A DNA stretch of 26,612 nucleotides, from NCBI GenBank assembly GCA_043101605.1, contig JBICIG010000069.1:1-26612 (forward strand). Direction: 5' to 3'. The translations under genes and the position numbers were made by a program. The DNA comes from JBICIG01 sp043101605. Its GTDB lineage: Bacteria > Planctomycetota > Phycisphaerae > Phycisphaerales > UBA1924. The notes beneath the pieces are model-generated. The model did no database searches and was not told where the DNA came from. It saw only the letters and a list, made by a program, of their open reading frames with translations. Position 1 is the stretch's first letter; each line of letters begins with the position of its first letter. Shown piece by piece: positions 1-6,059 of this stretch.

Positions 1-75
1 GCGATCAACGCCTCGATGTGCCGCTCGGAGCATCCGCGGAGGCTCGAAGCGCTGCACGCGCTGACCGGCGGGTGA
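1..75 (+). CDS. C-terminal end of an unidentified protein (partial)
   Basis: An open frame enters from the left edge and ends at a TGA at 73-75, giving 24 residues that finish LEALHALTGG. Nearly all third codon positions are G or C, as in the real genes here. The frame ends 57 bases before the stop of the convergent lipoprotein gene, a sensible place for a gene to end. The piece is too short to identify. The opposite strand is also open over this stretch, so the strand choice is only moderately supported. Confidence 0.4.
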   Translation, partial: AINASMCRSEHPRRLEALHALTGG

Positions 76-132
76 GGCGCGGGCGCATCGGCATCCCGAT
101 GATCTGGTGAAGGTACGGTGCGTGCGGCGTCG

Positions 133-927
133 TCAATCGCCGCGGCGGAGGTCAGCGGCGTCCTGGAGGAACCGGGTCTCCTCGGGCGCCGGAAGCAGCG
201 CGGGGCTGTCGAGCAGCGCGTCGGGGAAGAGCACACGCTCGCCCACGAGCGGCACGAACTTGGCGGCGCGGAGCGGGTGCTCGAGCAGCACGAGGTTCTC
301 TCGCTCGAACGCGAGCAGGACGAGTTCGGTGCAGTAGATGCGGGAGTGATCGTCGAGGTCGAACGAACCGTCGTACGGGACGCCGACCTTCGACGCGGCG
401 GTCTCGGCGATGCGTCGGCGGGTGTCGGCGTCGGCGTCGGGCCGCAAGACGAGCGCCCGGGGGTAGGCGCCGGACCAGATCAGATCTGTGAGCGAATCGG
501 CGGCGACGGTCGCCGACCCGTCGAGCGTGATGGGCGAGGAGTGGACAAAGACGCGTCGCCCGTCGATCTCGGCGATGATGCCGCAGTGCGTGTAGATCGC
601 GTCGTCGAGGGTGCGGATGATGCGCCCGCCCCAGGTCTCGCCGTCGAGGAAGACGACATCGCCGAGTTGCAGGCGATCTTCGAGGGGCGCCGGGCCGAAC
701 GCTTCGACCCAGGGGGGCTGCGGGGTAGTGGGAACGGGGGCGGTCGCGGTTGTGTCGGCGATCGGTTCGGCGCTCGGCTCGGCGGATGCCTCCAGATCGG
801 TTTGAGGCGATGGCTGGGGCGGCGGGCCGGGCGAGCGCGCGCAGCCGACGAGCGCCAGCACCAGCGCCGCGGGCGCGGCCGCGACGCGGGCTCGGAACCG
901 GCGAGATGTGATGGTTCGCGCGCGCAC
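133..927 (-). CDS. Lipoprotein with YiiX/permuted papain-like (NlpC/P60-type) hydrolase domain
   Basis: Predicted 264-residue exported lipoprotein. The GTG at 927 is chosen because GGAGGG lies five bases upstream (932-937) and it places a signal peptide directly at the N-terminus. That peptide has an Arg-rich start, the hydrophobic stretch AALVLALVG and a lipobox LVGC with Cys29 as the lipidation site. Residues 30-72 are a Pro/Ala/Thr linker. The domain from about 84 has GDVVFLDG, then YTHCGII with His114, and late in the chain IYCTELV with Cys199. This His-before-Cys order is that of circularly permuted papain-fold enzymes of the YiiX/C92 type, which hydrolyse amide or (thio)ester bonds in cell-wall or lipid substrates. 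The substrate cannot be told from sequence. It lies 68 bases downstream of a PlsC-type acyltransferase on the same strand and probably shares its transcript, which hints at an envelope or lipid role. Confidence 0.75.
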   Translation of the reverse strand: MRARTITSRRFRARVAAAPAALVLALVGCARSPGPPPQPSPQTDLEASAEPSAEPIADTTATAPVPTTPQPPWVEAFGPAPLEDRLQLGDVVFLDGETWGGRIIRTLDDAIYTHCGIIAEIDGRRVFVHSSPITLDGSATVAADSLTDLIWSGAYPRALVLRPDADADTRRRIAETAASKVGVPYDGSFDLDDHSRIYCTELVLLAFERENLVLLEHPLRAAKFVPLVGERVLFPDALLDSPALLPAPEETRFLQDAADLRRGD

Positions 928-995
928 GGGGCCCTCCGGTGCAGCAGCATGCGCGATCGGCGCATGATCGTGCAACCCCGGTGCCGCGTGGACGG

Positions 996-1784
996 TCAGT
1001 TTCGCGAGGGGTCGATGGGCGGCTCGCCGGCGGGCGGCGCGTCCTCTGGGAGGGACGGCGCGGCGGGTTCGAGTTCCCGGTGCTCCGAGGCGGGCCACCC
1101 GGTCCACTCCATGAACTGCCCGCGGAGTTCGTGCATGATCTCCTCGGGGGAGTGCCCGTTGAGGGCGGGGTTGAGCACGGGCTTGAAGCGGAGCCGCGGT
1201 CGGGAGGGCTTCCAGAGGCTGGCCCACGCGGGCTCGACCTGCGGCGTGTTGTCGATCAGGACGGGCAGGACCGGGGCCTTGGTCCGGCGGAGGATGAAAC
1301 CGGCACCGGGGTGGAAGGGCATGACATGGGACGGGGGGCGCTCGATGCCGCCTTCGGGGAAGATGCCCAGGACGCCGCCTTCCTTGACATGGCGGATGGC
1401 CTCGCGGACGCCGGCGACCTCGGCTTTGCCCCGGGCGACGAAGATGATCCCGAGGCGCTTCCAGAGCCAGTTGAGCCACGGGAGGCGCATGTCCTCGGCC
1501 ATGACCCAGCGGATGGGGAAGGGGCAGGCGGCCTGGATGAGAATCGGGTCGATGCCCGCGGTGTGGTTGGCGACAATGATCAGCGGGCCGGGGGAACGCT
1601 GATGAGGGAGGTTCTCGCGGCCCTCGGTGCGGAAGCGGTGAAAAACCCGAACATACGCCAGACCGATGATCCAGAGGAATCCGCCGAAGATGGTGCGCCA
1701 GGGGCTGCGGATGATTGCGATCGCCGCTGCGAAGATCAGCAGCACGACCACCATGCCCAAGAAGAAGGCGAGCCAAGAGTTCAC
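996..1784 (-). CDS. plsC: 1-acyl-sn-glycerol-3-phosphate acyltransferase (PlsC family)
   Basis: A 262-residue membrane acyltransferase of the LPLAT/PlsC family, which transfers an acyl chain to lysophosphatidic acid or a similar lysolipid in phospholipid synthesis. The N-terminus carries a membrane segment at residues 5-25 and a second hydrophobic stretch near 33-46. The catalytic HX4D motif is His74 to Asp79 (NHTAGID), and the substrate-binding FPEG motif is at 142-145, the usual spacing for the family. GTG at 1784 is the first start and gives typical length; there is no clear Shine-Dalgarno site, but a promoter-like -10 element sits six bases upstream (see the promoter entry). The gene diverges from rarA and is followed by the YiiX-like lipoprotein. 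The exact acyl acceptor is not certain, since several lipid acyltransferases share these motifs. Confidence 0.88.
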   Translation of the reverse strand: MNSWLAFFLGMVVVLLIFAAAIAIIRSPWRTIFGGFLWIIGLAYVRVFHRFRTEGRENLPHQRSPGPLIIVANHTAGIDPILIQAACPFPIRWVMAEDMRLPWLNWLWKRLGIIFVARGKAEVAGVREAIRHVKEGGVLGIFPEGGIERPPSHVMPFHPGAGFILRRTKAPVLPVLIDNTPQVEPAWASLWKPSRPRLRFKPVLNPALNGHSPEEIMHELRGQFMEWTGWPASEHRELEPAAPSLPEDAPPAGEPPIDPSRN

Positions 1785-1790
1785 GAGGCT

Positions 1791-1819
1791 ATGTTAGCAA
1801 GTGCTTATTCGCTTGGCGA
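1791..1819 (-). promoter_or_regulatory. Candidate promoter of the plsC-lipoprotein unit, with almost no leader
   Basis: On the minus strand TCGCCA (1814-1819; 4 of 6 matches to TTGACA) is followed after 17 bases by TAACAT (1791-1796; 4 of 6 to TATAAT). Only six bases separate TAACAT from the GTG start at 1784, so the expected transcription start is at or next to the start codon. It is AT-rich compared with its surroundings. Predicted by eye only. Confidence 0.35.
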
Positions 1820-1909
1820 TGGGCTTGTGGCGGTTTCCGATAGTTCAGGTCTCTTTCGGGGCGGGACTTGCGCGCAGGCGGGAATCGTGCGGCGCGGGCC
1901 CGGATACCC

Positions 1910-1915
1910 TATCAT
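1910..1915 (+). promoter_or_regulatory. Candidate -10 element of rarA, leaderless geometry
   Basis: TATCAT (5 of 6 matches to TATAAT) is followed by TTCCCG and then the ATG of rarA, so transcription would be expected to begin at about the A of the start codon. No Shine-Dalgarno-like sequence precedes this ATG. I see no convincing -35 hexamer 15-19 bases upstream, which lowers confidence. Confidence 0.35.
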
Positions 1916-1921
1916 TTCCCG

Positions 1922-3373
1922 ATGACCGATCTCTGGGCAGCCCGGCGAGCGGAGACCCTGCGGGCGGTGGAGCCGCTGGCGGTGCGGATCCGCCCCAAGA
2001 CGCTCGACGAGGTCGTCGGTCAGGATCATCTGCTGGGCGAGGGCAAACTGCTGCGGCGGATGATCGAGGCCGACGCGATCACCTCGATCATCCTGCACGG
2101 GCCGCCCGGGACGGGCAAGACGACGCTCGCGGAGGTGATCGCGGGCGCGACGCGTCGGCGGTTCGAGCGGGAGAACGCCGCGAGCGTAGGCGTGAAGCGC
2201 ATCCGCGAGATCATCGACGAGGCGAGCCGACGGCTCGAGGGCGGCGGGAAGCGCACGATTCTGTTCCTCGACGAGATCCACCGGTTCACGCGCGCGCAGC
2301 AGGATGTGCTGCTGGGCGATGTCGAGCGCGGGCTGATCACGCTGATCGGGGCCACGACGGAGAACCCGCTCTTTGCGTGCAACTCGGCGCTGGTGAGCCG
2401 GAGCACGCTGTTCCGGCTCGAGTCGATCGGCGTGGAGCCGATGGTGACGGTGCTGCGGCGCGCGATCGCCGACCGCGAGCGCGGGCTGGGCGGGACGCCG
2501 CTGAAGGTCAGCGAGGCGGCGCTGCGGCTTTGGGCGATCCGGTCGGACGGCGACGCGCGGCGGGCGCTGACGGCGCTGGAGGTCTCGGTGCGGTCGCTGA
2601 TCGCCCAGCGGGGCGAGGAGGAAACCGGCCCGATCGAGATCGACGAGCGGCTGGCGCGGGAGACGATCCAGCAGAAGGCGATCGTGTACTCGCCGACGGG
2701 CGACCAGCACTATGACGCGATCAGCGCGATGATCAAGTCGGTGCGCGGGTCGGACCCGGACGCGGCGGTCTACTGGATCGCGATGATGCTCGAGGCGGGC
2801 GAGGACCCGCGGTTTATCGCGCGGCGGCTGGCGATCCTGGCGAGCGAGGATGTCGGGAACGCCGACCCGCGGGCGATCATGATCGCCAACTCGGCGTGGG
2901 AACTCGTCGAGCGGATCGGGATGCCCGAGGCGCGGATCACGCTGGCGCAACTGGCGACCTACCTGGCGCTGGCTCCCAAGAGCAATGCGGCGTACCTGGC
3001 GATCGACGAGGCGATCGCGGATGTGCGAGAGGGGCGGACGCGGCCGGTGCCGCGGGTGATTCAGGACGGGAACACGGCTCCGGAGGGGGTTCACCGGGGG
3101 GACCCGTGGGCGTCGCGGAAGAGCCGGGGGTACGAATACAGCCACGACGCGGAGTATCACGGCATCGGCGGGATCACCGGGCAGGACTACCTGGGGGTCG
3201 AGAAGAACTACTACCGCCCGACCGAGAGCGGGGCGGAGAAGATCCTCAAGGAGCGGCTGGAGGTCGTGACGCGGCGGAGGCGGGAACTCCGCGAACAGTC
3301 GGCGACACGCAAGGGAGCCGAGGGCGGGTCCGGCGGCGGGGAGCAGAGCGACGGCGCGGGGCGTGGACCGTGA
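1922..3373 (+). CDS. rarA: Replication-associated recombination protein RarA (MgsA) AAA+ ATPase
   Basis: A 483-residue AAA+ ATPase of the RarA/MgsA/WRNIP1 family. These proteins act with single-strand binding protein at stalled replication forks and can unwind DNA ends. It has Walker A GPPGTGKT at 60-67, Walker B LFLDEIH at 114-120 and sensor 1 GATTENP at 143-149. The RarA-type helical C-terminus includes the stretch SPTGDQHYDAISAMIKSVRG followed by DPDAAVYW. The tail beyond about residue 455 is charged and low in complexity. ATG 1922 matches the usual family start (the W-x-A-x-R region then RP-x-x-LDEVVGQDHLLG); upstream in-frame codons are not supported. The stop overlaps the start of the cyclo-ligase gene in GTGA, so the two are probably co-translated. 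Length is slightly above the roughly 430-450 usual for RarA because of the tail. Confidence 0.93.
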   Translation: MTDLWAARRAETLRAVEPLAVRIRPKTLDEVVGQDHLLGEGKLLRRMIEADAITSIILHGPPGTGKTTLAEVIAGATRRRFERENAASVGVKRIREIIDEASRRLEGGGKRTILFLDEIHRFTRAQQDVLLGDVERGLITLIGATTENPLFACNSALVSRSTLFRLESIGVEPMVTVLRRAIADRERGLGGTPLKVSEAALRLWAIRSDGDARRALTALEVSVRSLIAQRGEEETGPIEIDERLARETIQQKAIVYSPTGDQHYDAISAMIKSVRGSDPDAAVYWIAMMLEAGEDPRFIARRLAILASEDVGNADPRAIMIANSAWELVERIGMPEARITLAQLATYLALAPKSNAAYLAIDEAIADVREGRTRPVPRVIQDGNTAPEGVHRGDPWASRKSRGYEYSHDAEYHGIGGITGQDYLGVEKNYYRPTESGAEKILKERLEVVTRRRRELREQSATRKGAEGGSGGGEQSDGAGRGP

Positions 3374-3999
3374 GCGCGGGCGGGGAGATCGCGGCGCGCA
3401 AACGACAGATGCGGGCGGAGATCAAGCGTCGGCTGGCGGGGATGACCGAAGATGCTCGCCGGGACGGATCGCGCACGATCTGTGAACGGATCGTGGACGG
3501 CGTGGTGTTTGCTCGCGCGCGCACGGTGATGATGTATCTTCCGCTGCCGAATGAAGTTGATCCGCGGGGCGTGGGCGAAGCGTGCTTTGCGTCGGGGCGG
3601 TCGGTCGTGGTGCCGCGGATCGGTTGGGAGGATCATTCCCTGACGCCGTGCGTCATCGGATCGTTCGAGGAGACGGTCGAGTCCGGGCGGTTCGGGGTGC
3701 GGGAGCCGGCGGCGGGCGCGGCAGCGGTGGAGCCCGGGGAGATCGATCTGGTGCTGGTGCCGGGGCTGGCGTTCGATGATCGGGGGGGTCGGCTGGGGCG
3801 CGGCGCGGGGTTCTACGACCGGTTCCTGCGGCGGGTCGCTCGGGACGGGAGCGGAGGGGACGGGGAGGATGGCGCTCGGAGGAGTTGGATCATCGGGGTG
3901 GCGTTCGATGAGCAGATGGTCGAGAGCGTGCCGGGCGATGCGCACGACCATCCGATGGACTGGATCATGACGCCGACGCGGGACATTCGCGTCGGGTAG
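3370..3999 (+). CDS. 5-formyltetrahydrofolate cyclo-ligase
   Basis: A 209-residue cytosolic enzyme of the 5-FCL/MTHFS family (YgfA/Fau type). The family converts 5-formyl-THF to 5,10-methenyl-THF using ATP, returning this storage folate to one-carbon metabolism. The family features are an N-terminal basic helix (ARKRQMRAEIKRRL), MMYLPLPNEVDP at about 54-65, the C-terminal nucleotide/folate loop RGGRLGRGAGFYDRF at 138-152, and HDHPMDW near 192-198. The GTG start at 3370 shares its last two bases with the rarA stop codon (GTGA), so translational coupling is likely. A short acidic Gly/Asp insert at about 160-171, between the catalytic loop and the last strands, is not typical. An internal ATG at residue 14 is possible but would cut the N-terminal helix. 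Confidence 0.88.
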   Translation: MSAGGEIAARKRQMRAEIKRRLAGMTEDARRDGSRTICERIVDGVVFARARTVMMYLPLPNEVDPRGVGEACFASGRSVVVPRIGWEDHSLTPCVIGSFEETVESGRFGVREPAAGAAAVEPGEIDLVLVPGLAFDDRGGRLGRGAGFYDRFLRRVARDGSGGDGEDGARRSWIIGVAFDEQMVESVPGDAHDHPMDWIMTPTRDIRVG

Positions 4000-4025
4000 T
4001 TGGGCCGGTCAGTTGGGCCGGTCAG
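4000..4025. repeat. 13-base tandem duplication
   Basis: TTGGGCCGGTCAG occurs twice head to tail (4000-4012 and 4013-4025), starting directly after the cyclo-ligase stop codon. It is probably a small replication-slippage duplication in the short gap before the L,D-transpeptidase gene. Confidence 0.9.
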
Positions 4026-4061
4026 GACGGCGAGCGGAAGTCGGTCACGGAGGATCGCGGA

Positions 4062-5369
4062 ATGTCGCTTCCATCTCAGCATCTGCGCATGGGCGGGCGG
4101 GTCGTGACGACGCGTCGGCGTCGGCGGAGCCCGCGGCAGGTTCGGCAGCGGGTCGTGGTCGGCGTGATCTTGGGGTTGCTCGTCCTGGTCACCTGGTGGA
4201 TGTGGCCCGGCGGGGGCGACGCGAGAACCGATGCCGAGGGCGAGCGGATCGCTTCGGCCGAAGGGACGGGCGAGCCGCTGAACTTCCTGGGTGAGAACGG
4301 GCTGTCCGAGACCGGCGATGGGAGCGGGGCGAGTCGATCGTCGAGCACGCCCGCGTCGGTGCGTTCGGACCGCGGCGCGGATCAGCCGACCAACCGATCG
4401 GGAGATCGGAGCGACGCAGAGCGTCGTTCGAGCATGCCGCCGCTGGTGATCTCGCAGTCGGGGAACACGCCGGGCGTGCTGGGGGCGGATCGCACAGCGG
4501 GTGACGGCTCGGCGGGTGAGCCGCCACGCAACCTGGCGACGCCCGAGCGTCGACCCGAGATGGTTCCGGCCCGCCCGAGCGGGTCGACGAGCGCGAACCT
4601 CGAGCAGGTGCTGGGCGAGGCGTCGCGGCTGGAGGGTGAGGGCAAGCTTGTTGCGGCGCGGGATGCGCTCAACGCCGCGATGTTCTCGGGGTGGGCGAGC
4701 GAGGACGATCGAGCCGAGTTGCGCGTCCGCATGTCGCGGCTGAGCGAGAAGATCCTGTTTTCGACTGATCTCTACACGGGCGACCCGATGACCCGGAGCT
4801 ACCAGGTCAAGGGCGGGGACGCGCTGTCGAAGATCGCGTCGCGGGAGAAGCTCGCGGTCGACTGGCGGCTGCTGCAGCGGGTGAACGGGCTGGCGCGTCC
4901 GGAGAGCATCCGCGTCGGGCAGACGCTCAAGGTGGTGCAGGGCCCGTTCCACGCGGTCGTGGACAAGAGCGACTATCGGCTGGACCTGTACTGGGGCGAT
5001 CCGGAGCGGCCGGCGAGCTGGATCTTCGTGCGCTCGTACCGCGTCGGTCTGGGCGAGGAGGACTCGACGCCGATCGGGCGTTTCTTCGTCAAGCGCAATT
5101 CGCGGCTGGAGCGGCCGGCGTGGACGAACCCGCGCACGGGCGAGCGGCATGCGCCGGGCGAGGGCAACCCGATCGGGCTGTACTGGATCGGGCTCGAGGG
5201 CGAGGGCGAATCGGCGTCGCTGACGGGGTACGGGATTCACGGCACCAACGAGCCGCACTCGATCGGGCAGCAGATGTCGATGGGGTGCGTGCGGCTGGGT
5301 GATGCGGACATCGCCGAGGTGTTCACGCTCCTGGTCGAGGAAGACAGCCGGGTGCGGATCGTGCCCTGA
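4062..5369 (+). CDS. Membrane-anchored LysM / L,D-transpeptidase (YkuD) protein
   Basis: A 435-residue cell-wall enzyme. L,D-transpeptidases form 3-3 peptidoglycan cross-links or attach proteins to tetrapeptide stems. Residues 1-30 are strongly basic, 31-48 form one membrane helix (signal anchor), and 50-180 are a Ser/Gly/Arg-rich, probably disordered spacer. A short helical segment at 178-232 may be a TPR-like hairpin. A LysM domain at about 246-291 (SYQVKGGDALSKIA ... VGQTLKV) would bind peptidoglycan. The YkuD domain at about 297-434 carries the signature HGTNEPHSIGQQMSMGCVRL, with catalytic His393 and Cys409 and the SxGCxR pattern 406-411. ATG 4062 follows GGAGGA at good spacing. The gene stands between the cyclo-ligase and a DUF3052 gene, with no partner identifying its substrate. 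Confidence 0.9.
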   Translation: MSLPSQHLRMGGRVVTTRRRRRSPRQVRQRVVVGVILGLLVLVTWWMWPGGGDARTDAEGERIASAEGTGEPLNFLGENGLSETGDGSGASRSSSTPASVRSDRGADQPTNRSGDRSDAERRSSMPPLVISQSGNTPGVLGADRTAGDGSAGEPPRNLATPERRPEMVPARPSGSTSANLEQVLGEASRLEGEGKLVAARDALNAAMFSGWASEDDRAELRVRMSRLSEKILFSTDLYTGDPMTRSYQVKGGDALSKIASREKLAVDWRLLQRVNGLARPESIRVGQTLKVVQGPFHAVVDKSDYRLDLYWGDPERPASWIFVRSYRVGLGEEDSTPIGRFFVKRNSRLERPAWTNPRTGERHAPGEGNPIGLYWIGLEGEGESASLTGYGIHGTNEPHSIGQQMSMGCVRLGDADIAEVFTLLVEEDSRVRIVP

Positions 5370-5392
5370 CGCCGGGCGCGGGGAGCGATCGC

Positions 5393-5836
5393 ATGGCGAG
5401 GGACTCGGCGTCGGGCGGGGCGGGGTACTCGGGGACGCCGCTGGCGAAGAAGTTGGGGATCAAGCCCGGGAGCCGGGTGGCGCTGGTGGGGATGCCGCGC
5501 GGCTTTGAGGGGACGCTCGCCGGCTTGCCGGGCGATGCGTCGGTGGCGCGTGGCGTGCGTCGGGCGGGATCGATCGATGTGATCGTGTGGCAGCCGAGGG
5601 ACGCGTCGGCGCTGCGTGCGGAATTCGCGGGTCTGGCCGATCGGCTGGCGGCGGCGGGCGGGCTGTGGGTGGTGTGGCCCAAGAAGGCGTCGGGGATCGC
5701 GACGGACCTTTCGGACGGGGTTGTGCGCGCCGCGGGACTCGATGGGGGGCTGGTGGACAACAAGGTGTGCGCGGTATCGGAAACGCTCAGCGGGCTGCGG
5801 TTCGTGCGGCGGAAGAGGGACCGGGCCGGGGGGTGA
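5393..5836 (+). CDS. DUF3052 family protein
   Basis: A 147-residue soluble protein of unknown function. It has the DUF3052 hallmark near the N-terminus, GYSGTPLAKKLGI (11-23), then KPGSRVALVGMP, a central IDVIVWQPRDASALRAEFAGL, and WVVWPKKASG in the second half. There is no signal peptide or membrane segment. As I recall, the family is best known from actinobacteria; no biochemical activity is established. The ATG at 5393 follows GGGGAG and lies 23 bases after the L,D-transpeptidase stop, so it is likely on the same transcript. The end of the protein is rich in Arg and Gly. Confidence 0.72.
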   Translation: MARDSASGGAGYSGTPLAKKLGIKPGSRVALVGMPRGFEGTLAGLPGDASVARGVRRAGSIDVIVWQPRDASALRAEFAGLADRLAAAGGLWVVWPKKASGIATDLSDGVVRAAGLDGGLVDNKVCAVSETLSGLRFVRRKRDRAGG

Positions 5837-5922
5837 TCGCGATGGGGGCGGGGAGGCTTGAACACCCTTGAGAACAGGGGCTTTGCGCGGGGTCTGGAGG
5901 GTGGTTTGAGGGGTGGCGCGGG
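5837..5922. other. Intergenic region upstream of the gyrB promoter candidate
   Basis: No coding frame or RNA gene is recognised here. The stretch is G-rich on the plus strand with several GGGGTGG-like runs. No convincing terminator follows the DUF3052 gene. Confidence 0.5.
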
Positions 5923-5951
5923 GTGATTTCGGCGGAGTTCGGACCTATCAT
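5923..5951 (+). promoter_or_regulatory. Candidate gyrB promoter
   Basis: TATCAT at 5946-5951 (5 of 6 to TATAAT) with a weak GTGATT (5923-5928; 3 of 6) 17 bases upstream. It would start a leader of about 100 bases that begins in the short repeats at 5956-6000 and ends at the gyrB ATG. The -35 is poor, so this is tentative. Confidence 0.35.
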
Positions 5952-5955
5952 TCCT

Positions 5956-6000
5956 GCCGGTCTTGAAGCCGGCTTTGAGCCGGGCTTTGCGGGCCGGCTC
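5956..6000. repeat. Imperfect 11-12-base tandem repeats in the gyrB leader
   Basis: Three consecutive units begin with GCCGG: GCCGGTCTTGAA (5956-5967), GCCGGCTTTGA (5968-5978) and GCCGGGCTTTGC (5979-5990). A partial fourth, GCCGGCTC, follows at 5993-6000. The spacing is about one helical turn, and the GCCGGC cores are self-complementary, so several alternative small hairpins are possible. The array lies right at the predicted transcription start of gyrB. Confidence 0.7.
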
Positions 6001-6059
6001 ATCGCGAAGAACATCGCGCCCGGCCGGTGGATCGGCGGCGCGTTGGGCGATGGAGCACC

